Shown in pieces: positions 53,135-62,870 of a stretch of 64,000 nt of DNA. Source of the stretch: Rebecca billardiae RCC1528 (Eukaryota; Haptophyta); the NCBI GenBank assembly GCA_965240325.2, contig OZ251246.1, positions 1,178,001-1,242,000 of the forward strand, in the 5' to 3' direction. Numbering within the stretch: position 1 is the first letter of the stretch; each line of letters starts with the position of its first letter. Both the position numbers and the translations under genes were made by a program. The notes under the pieces were generated by a model that was not told where the DNA came from, made no database searches, and worked only from the letters and a program-made list of their open reading frames with translations.

Positions 53135-54280
53135 TCACATCTCGATGAAGTCGACGATGCCGCTCGTCATCTCGTAGAAGGCCGGCACGATCATCAGCTC
53201 GCCCGCGTCGATCTTGGCCTTGAAGTGCGGCACGTTGAGCATCTTCTGCACCTGCGCCTTCGCGTTGCGGATCACGCACTCGCGGTCGCGCGCCGCCTGG
53301 TCGGAGATGTGCTCGATCGCCTCCATGCACACGGTGAGCGACTCCTTGGCGCTCATCAGCATGTTGCGCAGGTGCAGGGGCTCGCGGTTGATCTGCTTGT
53401 CCGAGAGCTTGGCGGCGGAGCACACCGTCCAGCAGCCCTGGTGGCCCATCACCACGATGAGCTTGATACCCAGGTGCTTGATGGCGTAGTCCATCGTGCC
53501 GCCCTCGTTCGTGCCGTACGAGTTGCCCGCGTTGCGCGCGACGAAGAGATCGCCTGCACAGGGCCGTGGGGTGCGCGCGCGCGCACGGCCGCTCAGCTCA
53601 CGCCACGGCGCGCGCGCGCGCGCGGACGGGAGGCAGCCCGACGCACGGCGCGGTCGCGCGCGCGCACCAGGGCCCTGGTCGAAGACAATCTCGACGGCCG
53701 CGCGCGAGTCGGCGCAGCCCAGCACCGCCACCTTGGGCACCTGCCCCTTGATGAGTGCCGAGCGGACGAGAGGCGTCAGCTCTGGGCTCTCGGACGCGCC
53801 CGACCAGAAGCGCATGTTGCCCGCCTTGAGGTCGTTGAGCAGCTGCGCGGGCGTCTTCTGCTTGATGTACTTGTTCCGCTCCTCGTGCAGCTCCGCCGCC
53901 TCCTTCATCGTGGGCACCTGCCCGCTGCCGTCGCCCACCAGGTTGGCGCTCGAGCGCAGCTTGGTGACGCCCATGTCGAGGAGGGTGTTGAACGAGGGCG
54001 TGCGCCCGCCCATCCCCTTGGGCGGCGGCTTTGCGTTCGGCGGCATCGCCTGCGCCGCCTGCGGTGTGCTGTAGATGTACTGCACCTGCGGCTGCACCGG
54101 CGGCGCGGGCTCGGGCTCCTTTGAGAACTGCACAAACGCGTACACGCCGAGCGCGCACGCGGCGACGAGGAGGAAGAGGACCGTCATCGCCGCGATGGCG
54201 AGGAGGAAGAGCATCGTCGACGGCTGCGTCACCCACGCGACGAGCGGCGCCATCGCGCCACCGGCCGTTGCGCTCGACAT
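53135..54280 (-). CDS. Beta-carbonic anhydrase, membrane-anchored (copy 2, diverged active site)
   Basis: Exons 54280-53668 and 53553-53135 give 343 residues. It has the same architecture as copy 1: a membrane helix (MLFLLAIAAMTVLFLLVAAC, about 23-42), a Pro/Gln linker, a shared VPTMKEAAELHEERNKYIK lead-in, then the catalytic fold. Zinc-site residues are C189, D191, R193, H242 and C245, with the same 53-residue spacing between C and H. Two changes stand out: CADSRAAVE where copy 1 has CADSRVPIE, and HQGCWTV where copy 1 has HQGCGAV, so the Gly after the second zinc Cys is Trp. It is clearly a tandem duplicate of copy 1 but may have lost or changed activity. The intron is at the equivalent codon. 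The end reads FYEMTSGIVDFIEM. Confidence 0.92.
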   Translation of the reverse strand: MSSATAGGAMAPLVAWVTQPSTMLFLLAIAAMTVLFLLVAACALGVYAFVQFSKEPEPAPPVQPQVQYIYSTPQAAQAMPPNAKPPPKGMGGRTPSFNTLLDMGVTKLRSSANLVGDGSGQVPTMKEAAELHEERNKYIKQKTPAQLLNDLKAGNMRFWSGASESPELTPLVRSALIKGQVPKVAVLGCADSRAAVEIVFDQGPGARARPRRASGCLPSARARAPWRELSGRARARTPRPCAGDLFVARNAGNSYGTNEGGTMDYAIKHLGIKLIVVMGHQGCWTVCSAAKLSDKQINREPLHLRNMLMSAKESLTVCMEAIEHISDQAARDRECVIRNAKAQVQKMLNVPHFKAKIDAGELMIVPAFYEMTSGIVDFIEM

Positions 54281-54676
54281 GACGGACGCGCGGTGTGCGT
54301 GGGCGAGACGGCCGCTCCCGTCGGCTGCACGACTTCACAGATTGCCCCGGAGGAATCTCGTGGGGCGGCCTTCGCCTCAGTCGCGTGCGGGATTTTTTGC
54401 AGCTCGACGACGGCCGTGAGTTCATCGCGCGGTGGTTCGGTGGCAAGGCAATCAAGCCGAGGCGCACGCACACGTGCTTGCGGACGCACTGTGCGCTGGA
54501 GCAGCCAATCGCTGGCCTGGCCGAGGCTTCGCGAAGCCAATGAAAGGCGTAAGACGACTATTCCGGGTTAGAAAATGGGTACGGGCGTATTAAGTTGCCA
54601 TAGTAGTACTTCATTTCGCCAGCTCAACGGGCTCACGCGGTCACGCCCGTGACCCGTCCGACCGCGACCCGGCGCG
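54281..54676. promoter_or_regulatory. Divergent promoter between carbonic anhydrase 2 and ankyrin-cyclophilin
   Basis: 396 bp between opposite starts. Two CCAAT pentamers lie near 54504 and 54536, and a lower-GC stretch at 54540-54615. No TATA box. Confidence 0.5.
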
Positions 54677-55852
54677 ATGGCGGCGCACGATGGCGGCGGC
54701 GCCGACGCCGCGTCGAGGCGCGAGCAGCTGGAGAAGTTCGACGCGCTCCTCGCGGTGTGCGCGGGGGGCGACGCCGAGGCCATCGCGCAGCTCCTCGAGC
54801 CGCTCGGCCCCGCGCCCGCCGCCGAGCTGCTCGGCCGCGGCGACGCGCGTGGGTACACGCCGCTGCACGTGGCGGCGGATGGCGGCCACAGCCTGGCCGT
54901 CGTGCAGCTGCTCATCGCGCACGGCGCGTGCGGCGCCGGCGTGAACGCGCTGACCAGCGGCACGCTCGCCACCCCGCTCCACCTCGCCGCGCGCGCCGGC
55001 TCCGCGCCCGCCGTCCGCGCGCTCGTGCTCGCGCGCGCCGACGCGAGCGCGCGCACGCGCAAGGGCAAGTCCGCGCGGGAGCTGCTGCCCGGCAGCGGCA
55101 CGGCGTCGGCGCTCGGCGAGGTGCTGCGCGATGCAGAAGCGCGGCCCGCCGCGCCACCGCCCGCCGCGCCGCCCGGCGCGCGCGCGTGCGCGCTCAGCCG
55201 CGCGCCGCTCGCGCGCGCAGACGATCACTCGCTCGGCTGCGGCCCGCCGCTGTGCGCGGCCGCGGCGGCCGTGTGGCGCGCGGCGCTGCGCGAGGCGGCG
55301 GCGGCGGCGGCGCCGGACCCGCGGCGACCGCGCGTCTTCCTCGCGCTCGAGATCGACGGCGTGCCCGCCGGCCGCCTCGACCTCGAGCTGTACGCCGACG
55401 TGGTGCCGCGCACGTGTGAGAACTTCCGGCAGCTGTGCACGGGCGAGGCGGGGCGCAGCCGCGGCTTTGGGGCGGCGCCGCTGCACTACAAGGGGAGCGC
55501 GCTGCACAGGGTGGTGCCCGGCTTCGTCGCGCAGGGCGGCGACTTCACGCGCGGCGACGGGCGCGGCGGCGAGAGCATCTACGGCGCCAAGTTCGCCGAC
55601 GAGTCCTTCGACGGGCTGGCGGGCAAGCACGGCGGCGCGGGCACGCTCTCGATGGCAAACAGCGGCAAGGACTCGAACGGCTCGCAGTTCTTCCTCACGC
55701 TCGGGCGCACGCCGTGGCTCGACGGCAAGCACGTCGTCTTCGGACGGCTGCGCCGCGGGTTCGGCGCGCTGCGCGCGGTCGAGGCAGTGGGCAGCGCGGG
55801 CGGCACGCCGTCCAAGCGCGTCGTCATCGCCGAGTGCGGCGAGCTGCGCTGA
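54677..55852 (+). CDS. Ankyrin-repeat cyclophilin (peptidyl-prolyl isomerase)
   Basis: 391 residues, intronless. Residues ~15-150 hold about three ankyrin repeats ([40 protein letters not shown]). A Pro/Ala linker follows, then from ~215 a complete cyclophilin domain: [97 protein letters not shown]. Catalytic R278 and W347, equivalent to R55 and W121 of cyclophilin A, are present, so isomerase activity is expected. No signal peptide, so cytosolic or nuclear. The ankyrin part probably selects partners. Confidence 0.94.
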   Translation: MAAHDGGGADAASRREQLEKFDALLAVCAGGDAEAIAQLLEPLGPAPAAELLGRGDARGYTPLHVAADGGHSLAVVQLLIAHGACGAGVNALTSGTLATPLHLAARAGSAPAVRALVLARADASARTRKGKSARELLPGSGTASALGEVLRDAEARPAAPPPAAPPGARACALSRAPLARADDHSLGCGPPLCAAAAAVWRAALREAAAAAAPDPRRPRVFLALEIDGVPAGRLDLELYADVVPRTCENFRQLCTGEAGRSRGFGAAPLHYKGSALHRVVPGFVAQGGDFTRGDGRGGESIYGAKFADESFDGLAGKHGGAGTLSMANSGKDSNGSQFFLTLGRTPWLDGKHVVFGRLRRGFGALRAVEAVGSAGGTPSKRVVIAECGELR

Positions 55853-56610
55853 GCTGCACTGGGCTGGGCTGCGCCGTCGAGCTGCCGCCGAGTCAGAGTG
55901 TGAGGCCGCCCACCGGCCCGCGCGGGTAGGTTTCACGACGATGCGGTCGAGGATGGCGCCCGGCGCACTCGCGCGCGCGCCACATCTGATGCCGTAGACG
56001 AGTAGTTGTCGATCGCAGCCAATAAGGCAGAGCAGACGGTCGCGGTCTGATCAGACGAGCGCGCGGGCACGGCGCGGACCGCCCGACGTGATATTCACTC
56101 AGAGAATACAGTAGTAGTGATTACAGTGGCAGGCTGGTCCCACTGGCGGAGCAGAAATTCAAAACTATCTGACGATCGGCGCGGTCTCAGCGACTCGGAA
56201 CAAACGGGGTGCGACAGACTAGCGCCGGCGGGGTATGCGCCGGCGTCTGAGCTCACCAGCGCGACTTCAGCAAAGCGCGCGGACGAAAATCAGCTCTCCG
56301 GGAGGGCCCCTGGCCTGCGCGGGGTCGCGGTCGCGGCGCCGGGCGCGGGGATGCTGTCAGCTTCCGAGCCCGTACAGCTCGTCGCGCGCGCTCGGGGTGC
56401 GCGAGGCGACGCGGTACGACGGTGGCGTGGACCACCACCTCACGCCTCGCTGCGTCGTCAGCGTGTACAGCCCACCGCTGCCACTAGCGCCAATGTGAAT
56501 GGCACTGCTCGGAACAGCTCGATGCGTCGCGCGTTGTCGTTTGCGTCGACTCGTCGCTCGGCCGGAGGTGCAGCTGACGCGCTCGCCGAAGCAGCACCGC
56601 AGACCCCGCT
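55853..56610. other. Intergenic; unsupported frames only
   Basis: 3' flank of the ankyrin-cyclophilin gene. A plus frame from 56117 runs on into the repeat block but shows no family motif and its codon bias is not stable. No gene called. Confidence 0.4.
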
Positions 56611-57240
56611 CGATGGTGTGCGCGGCGTGAAGTTCGCACCGAACGTCTTCTTGTGGCGAGATGCGCACCGCCCGCCGCAGCGCCCGCCGCTGCCGAGCCG
56701 GCCGCCGCTGCGGCCGCCGCGCCGGCTGCCGCCGCCGCGACCGCCGTCGCTGCGCCATCAGCCGGCCCGGTGCTGCCGCACTCGCCGGGCGACCCCTCGA
56801 AGATGCGCGCAGCGTGACGTGCGCGGCGAGTAACTCCTCGTCGCGAGATGCGCTCCACCCGCCGTCGCGCCGGCCGCCGCGGCGTCCGCCGCCGCGGCGT
56901 CTGCCACCGCGCCGCCCCGGCTACAGTGCCGCGCCAGCGCGGCAGGCGCAGCGCCCAACCGCTGCGGCGCCCGCCCGGCTGTCACGCCCGCATTCAGCAG
57001 GCCTGGTGCTGCCGCGCTCGCCGGGCGACGAATCGATATCGCGCGCGGCGTGACGTGCGCGCCGAGTGACTCCTCGTCGCGAGATGCGCTCTGCCAGCAG
57101 CCGCGCCCGCCACCGCTCACCGCTGCTGCACTCGCCCCCGCGCCCCGGGATGCCACCGCGCCCGCGCCCGACCGTCACGCCCGCCGTCAGCAGGCCCGAT
57201 GCTGCCACGCTGGCCGGGCGCCGCGGTGGTCGCGGCGTTT
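56611..57240. repeat. Three degenerate tandem repeats (about 190-236 bp)
   Basis: A block ending CTCGTCGCGAGATGCGCTC recurs with the GAGATG core at 56658 (diverged), 56845 and 57081, spacings 187 and 236. Copies 2 and 3 share about 80 bases almost unchanged, preceded by a CTCGCCGGGCGA-type stretch, and then a GCC/CCG-rich variable part. Spacing is not a multiple of 3, so it is not one repeated reading frame. Either strand could encode Ala/Arg/Pro-rich sequence. Confidence 0.7.
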
Positions 57241-58170
57241 GATGCCGTCGCAGACGGCGTGCGAAGCGCGGCGTCGGTACCCGCCCACCCTGCACGATGT
57301 TGCCGCGCTGCAACCTCAGCTTGATCGCTGACTCCACGCTGAGAGCTCGCGAAGAGACAGCCCACCCGCACAGTGGCAGTCTTCGCCCAGGAGCGCCGTA
57401 TGCGTAGCGGTGGGTGCGGAACGTGGCGCTCGACTTCTCCTCGGCGTCCGAGTCCTGCATCTGCTCCTGCACCAGCCCCTCCCATTCTGCGCGCGGGCGC
57501 GGAGTCGGTGGCCGCGCCGCACGATGTCGACGCGAGGGGCGCCGCAGCAGATGTCAGGTATGGTGACCGCGCTTCCGGCGGGCGTTTTCAAGCGGAACTT
57601 CTGGAACGCGTTGCTCATTGAAACTCGTGCGGAACCACCGTGCCCGATTTTGCACCCCGCGGACGCACGGTCGGCGCGCCGCGCGAGCGCGCACCAGCGC
57701 GGGCACCCGGCTTGTGCCTCTGGTCGTGGAGCCAGTCGCCACGATTCGGCGGCGCCTTGAGCTTGCGCGCGTCCGCAATCGCCCAGGTTCGCCTCACAAC
57801 TCGTGGTGCTCACTTCCCCGCCGGCTCACGCGGCGGACTTGCATTCGCCTCGCGCCACAGCGCCCGCGCCTCCTCGTGGGGGCGGCTTCGAAGCCGCCGC
57901 CGCCGTCCGCCGCGCAACCGCCGAAGCTTCGCCAAAACTCCGGTCCGTTGTTTTGCAGGTCCCCCAGTGAGACCCGCCCACTGTAATGATTCTGATGATG
58001 AATTGACGATGATACCAGGGACGACCCGGAACTGTGTAGTGCCATCAGCATTAGTATCAGTATTAGTAGTCGTAGCCTATAAGCTATAGTATTATAAAGT
58101 TATTATCGTCCGCCGGGCTGCTCGGGTACTTACCGGCGGCACGCCACTGCCTTACACTACAGGCGTATTC
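57241..58170. other. Intergenic with one doubtful minus frame
   Basis: A minus frame with ATG at 57618 (MSNAFQKFRLKTPAGSAVTI) running to 57316 gives about 100 residues. The first 35 look protein-like, the rest is Arg/Cys/Pro-rich, and I recognise no family. From 57960 the DNA becomes AT-richer. No confident gene. Confidence 0.3.
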
Positions 58171-60139
58171 TAGGTGGGTCCCTGGCGATTTTCCAGCGGT
58201 CTTTTAAACATTTACCGGGTTCTCTGGCCGGATTTCTTTCGCGCGGGGCGCGGCTCGGGAAAATCGCCGGGCCGCCGGCCGAGGTCCGATCTGAACGCTC
58301 CCGACGATGTCGGAGTGCCTCTCCAGCGCGACCGAGCCGCCGTGTGTCGGGTAGACTACTGCCAACACCTATCGCGCGCTCCAGCGCTTTGCGCGTGCTC
58401 ACGGATGGGATCCGTGGTCACACATCCCCCGCCTGGCACGTGCCCGCATGTTTGACTCTCGCCCGGCTAGACGCGTACAGACAACTTGAATCGATCGGCA
58501 GGTGTTCGACCCGAGCCTTCGAGCAGGGTCACTTTTCGCTACAGGCGGGTCAGGCGACGGGAGGCATGGGTCACCATCAGGCATGTGCATACTCTTGACG
58601 CTCCCGCCATCTTGAGCAGCTCTACGCACCGTGAAGGTGACAATTGGGCTGCGCGCAAGCTGCTCGTGAGAACGCACGACAGCCAGCCCCGGGCTCTCGG
58701 GGAGCCATGTGAGCGATTGGCGACTTCCGAGAGGGCGTGTTTGGTGGGGGTTGGTACCAATCATCGACCAGCAGGCCTGGGATGGGTGCACTGAGGACTT
58801 GGGATGCTGAGAAGCCGCCGCGATGTGCATCGAGCACGCTGACTTGCCATCCGTGTGCACGATCAAGCGCCAGGAAGATCAGCAGGGCCTTTGACAGCGG
58901 CAGCAGGCGCTCAGCGATCCTTCCCTATGCCGAGTGTGGGCATAATATGCGGTGCTCGAGCGTGGCCGCAGGATATGGGTCCATTCTTGACAGAACGCGG
59001 TCGCGTTGACAGGCGCGGGTGCCACCCCACGCTGTTGCTCCTGCCATCGGGTGGTCCCACTCGTTCCGCTTGTTATCTGCGAAGACTCGTACTCAGCAAA
59101 TCTACGGCTAGGCGTGGTAGACCCCTCAGACGCATGTCTGATGATTGCCCGGCACGTTCTCGTCGTCACGTTGGGTGTACTTGAGCGAGCGGAAGCCGCA
59201 ACGTGATGGCTAGGCCAGCAGCTCAACCAATGAACCATCTGACGTCTCGCCGGCCAACTGGCTGAGTGCTCGAGAGATCAGCCTAGCAGCAGCGTCGGTG
59301 AACCTATCGTATTGCTGCCTGGCAAGAAGATTGTAGGAGGTATCGTCGACGGCATGGGCTGCAGCTGCGGTAGTCGTGGACTGGTGGCGGCCTCACGCGG
59401 GTGGGCATACGACGACCGGTGACACGCGGAGTACGAGCACGGAAGCCGCCGAGCGCGGCAAGCTCCGGCGGTGGCGTTGGCTGATAGTCCAGCCTCGACG
59501 GCGGAGGGCTCCCGTGTGACGACGGTGGCATGCTCGGTGGCGGGCGATGATGCGTGCCTCGGCACGCAGCCCGCCACAAACACTGCCACTCGCAGGCAGT
59601 CCGGTTGCGGCCCGGTTTGCCTGTGTCCGCGTCGCTCGGCGCCTATTCGATGACCCAACAAACGTACCCACATATCGGAACGAATTTGAATATATAGTGA
59701 GCCACATCCACGGTCAATATAAAGTGGGTAACCGTCGTTCTATATACGGGTAATTGGCTATATACAAAGTGGGTAATCTGCTCGATCTTGCTGTAGTTTG
59801 TTGGAGGTATCCGCGCACAGCATAGAGCCCCACTCTTTGCTTCATAAAATGGTTCGGTCGGGTGTCAACGGTTGCCAATAAGTCATTCCGATCGCATGTC
59901 GCCATCTAGCCACCATAACCATCAAGTAACGCTTCGCAAAATCTCTATGTGACACTAGTGGCGCGGCGCGCGCGCGCTCGGCCGCGCGACGGCACGCGGA
60001 GTAGGTTTTGAGGTCGAAACTTTTGCTCCGCCCCGATGGGACGCATTTATAGCGTCGATTCTGGGTGAGAGACGAAATCTAGGACGCCATTCTGAGTGCG
60101 CCAGAACATCGCCCCAGTTGGGAGGGACCCACCTACCGG
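58171..60139. mobile_element. Possible TIR-bounded unit 1 (tentative)
   Basis: A 1.97-kb, lower-GC segment bounded by a perfect 13-base inverted repeat: TAGGTGGGTCCCT at 58171 and its complement ending at 60139. The outer TA could be target duplication. No intact transposase or other gene was found inside. Inverted 13-mers arise by chance at this scale, so support comes mainly from the matching unit 2. Confidence 0.35.
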
Positions 60140-60472
60140 TATTCGGTCTGAACTAGTCGGGCCCGCTGCCGCCCCGCTTAGAGACCCGCTGGGCACTCTC
60201 GCGGTCACCCGCGCCCGGACTCGTATCCGCGCGCGCGGCCCTCGCGCCAGCGCCCTCCTGCTCCTGCGGTCCGATACTATTAGTCGGCGCCGGTGCGCCT
60301 GCCGCCCGGACTGGCGGACTACGTCTAGGTGCCGCCCGATGGCCCGCCTATTTGGCCGACCGGGTCACCGTGACTGACCCGCGCCGGGCGACGGTCCGTC
60401 CGCCGTCGGTATACTTCGCGCGGCTCCGGGCGTACCAGGCCCTAGCCCGCTGTATTGGCGGCTCTGCCCGGC
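60140..60472. other. Spacer between the two tentative TIR units
   Basis: About 330 GC-richer bases, no gene recognised. Confidence 0.4.
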
Positions 60473-62365
60473 CTAGGTGGGCCCACTGGCTACTGTGGGA
60501 TTATAGTGGCGCAGAGCGCGAGCTCATAGCGCGGTGTTTACTTTCGTCTCGAGCTGGATTCCAGCCCCATGAGATGGCCCCTGGCCTGCCTGGTAAAAAA
60601 ACCAGTGGTACATGCTGTAAATATAGGGCGTAACGGTGACCCTATTTACTTATTGGAATTGGCCTGTGACCAATGTAACGACCATGTAACGGGCGTCTTA
60701 ATCGTGATATATAGGGTCGACAGACGTCACTTTGATATAGCACTTTGATGAGCTGATCATAGGTCTTCAGCAGCATGCACACTCATTGTCACATATACGG
60801 CGTATATGGGCACTCTGAGAATACGGGATAACGACCGTTATACCCGTGCGTTACATATACACCGCCATGCTGATCAGCATGGCTGCCATAGTATTTCAGA
60901 CTGTTTCAGACTGCTCTAGTAGCAGCCGTACGGCGTGCATGTGACACCTAAGAATTTTCCAACCCTTCTACCCTCGAAGGACGAGTCTTAAGGAGCCGTG
61001 GGCAAAGATTGAGCCTAACCGAGTCGCGGCGCCAGCCCGCCGGCCGTGGTCAAGGCAAGCAGGAGTGGGGCACGCGGCGCCGGGCACATCCAGCAGCCCG
61101 CATTTTGAACACGGCGGACAAGGTTCGTCGAGTGCTCATCTGTGGCGTTCAAGGCAGGCACTGCTACGCATCGAATGCCTTTTCTCGTGCTCCGACCTAA
61201 CCGTTGCTCTACATTGCGACCAAGCTGTGTCCGAGCTGTCCTCAGCTGGACCGTCCTCTGCCTAACTGTGCGCAACGGCCGATTCGTCGCAGCGCCGAGC
61301 TGGCTCGCCGTGGTGTGCGCGCGCGTAGCGATGTGCACTCATCACCGCTTCCTGCGTGGCAGCAGGGCAAGATATGGCTCACTGGTAAGCTGGTACGCCT
61401 GCTGACCGTGCACCGGCGTCGGTGGCGCCGCCAACGTGCTCGGGCAGGCTCACGAAGGGCTCAAATCACTGTTGAACGGATCAACTGTACTGTCCGCAGC
61501 GAGCACGGCGCACAGCGGATGACCAAGCAGAGGCGGGGCGACTGCTGTGCGGCCGCGCGGGGGAGTAGCTAGGCTCTTGAGGTACGCGTAGAGCCATGAC
61601 AGGGCTCAACAAGCGCATCAGCTGCAATCTACCCGGCTCGACGCGCAGCCCGACCTCGTGCAATCGTGTGGCTCGAGGCCCTCCAAGTGGCTCGTAGCCT
61701 CCAAACACCTGAGGAGCGTCGGCACTGAGAGTTAAGTCGAGGCCGGGGAGGTGAGAGACGGCACACGCATCCGCTTTGACCGCTGTTTGACCATCAGATC
61801 CTTCCCCAAGTGCCCACGATCGTGTGAACAGCCACAGCGTTCGGTCACACCGCACAGACTTCCGGGGACCTGACCGACGAGGCGGGCCTCCGCAGGGCCG
61901 CAGAAGTAGCTGGGCATTGCCAGGACACCATGCAGATGCTGTCCCAGTAACGTCCCGGAGTGTCCCAGTTCGTTCACGGGTGTCCCAAGCTCGCGTTGTG
62001 CACGCATTACAATCCCCAAAGCTGTTCCCGTGTTTGAACGCGCGACTGTCGGCGAGAGATGGCAGACCGGGAAGATGACCCAGGTATGAACCGTTCGCAT
62101 GGCTCGTTCCAGAAGGCTACGCAGCATGCCACGGGCGTGCGGCGCAGCGTGCCTCGCATGGCAGGCGGGCAAGCGCGGCGGACAACGCGCTGACGACGCG
62201 CACAGGTCCATCCCGGTCATCGTTTTCGCGATCGATCGGCTTCCCGGACCGGGAGTTCGGCGGCCTGGAAAAAGGGACTTCAAGCGCGAGGAAAAGAGCA
62301 CGGCTGCGGTCCGAAAAAGCCAGAGAGATTGTGTTTTCATTTTTTAATTGCTGTGGGCCCACCTA
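60473..62365. mobile_element. Possible TIR-bounded unit 2 (tentative)
   Basis: A 1.89-kb lower-GC segment bounded by TAGGTGGGCCCAC at 60473 and its complement ending at 62365. The 8-base core and the orientation are the same as unit 1, and the length is nearly equal. Part of this end (GTGGGCCCAC) is a palindrome by itself, which weakens the inverted-repeat argument. An imperfect hairpin (ACGGG...CCCGT) lies at 60823-60847. I saw no internal similarity between the units. Confidence 0.3.
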
Positions 62366-62870
62366 CCCGGCCCGTAGGGCCGTACTGAGACTCTGACTCA
62401 GTGAGACGGTCCGACCGTGAGCACTTATTCCGGGACGCGCGACAGGCAGCGCGCGAGTCGTCCGCCGGTTGCTGTTTACTGCTGGCCCGGGGCGCGTGAC
62501 TCTCGAACGATGATGAATCCTCGTCATCTGACATCTGATCAACGGTGCTGCGCTCATCCTCCGCCGAGGGCGAAAGCAATGGACAACATGCTGCTGGCGT
62601 GCTGCGGCGCCCGGAGTGCATCCGCCACTGCTATTCGTCGCGCGATGCGCGCCCGCGGCCAGACGGGCGGGTGCGGCAGGCGAGGCCGCCCCAGCAGCGA
62701 CAGTCGTCGCCGCCGTCGACGCCTTCTCATGCGCGCGCGCGCGCGCCCCGCCCTGCACCGAGTGTGCGCGCGTGCGTGCGCGCGTGCGCGCGTGCTGGGG
62801 CGCGGCGCGGCGGCGGCGTGGGGCGCGCGGCGCGGCGGCAGTCCGCCCGCCCGCGCACGGCTGTCCGCGG
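62366..62870. other. 3' flank of the Sec14-like gene
   Basis: No gene recognised; frames here are extensions or shadows of the Sec14-like gene. Confidence 0.45.

Noticed and set aside
56117-56833. 239-codon plus frame
   Set aside because: It runs into the tandem repeat block, becomes Pro/Arg-only, and shows no recognisable domain.
58399-59238. Minus-strand fragments faintly like Ty1/copia reverse transcriptase (LALDRAHGWQVSVLDAH)
   Set aside because: The catalytic YxDD and flanking blocks are missing, frameshifts would be needed, and another copia-like scrap near 61204 (LYIATKLCP) lies on the opposite strand. Not supportable.
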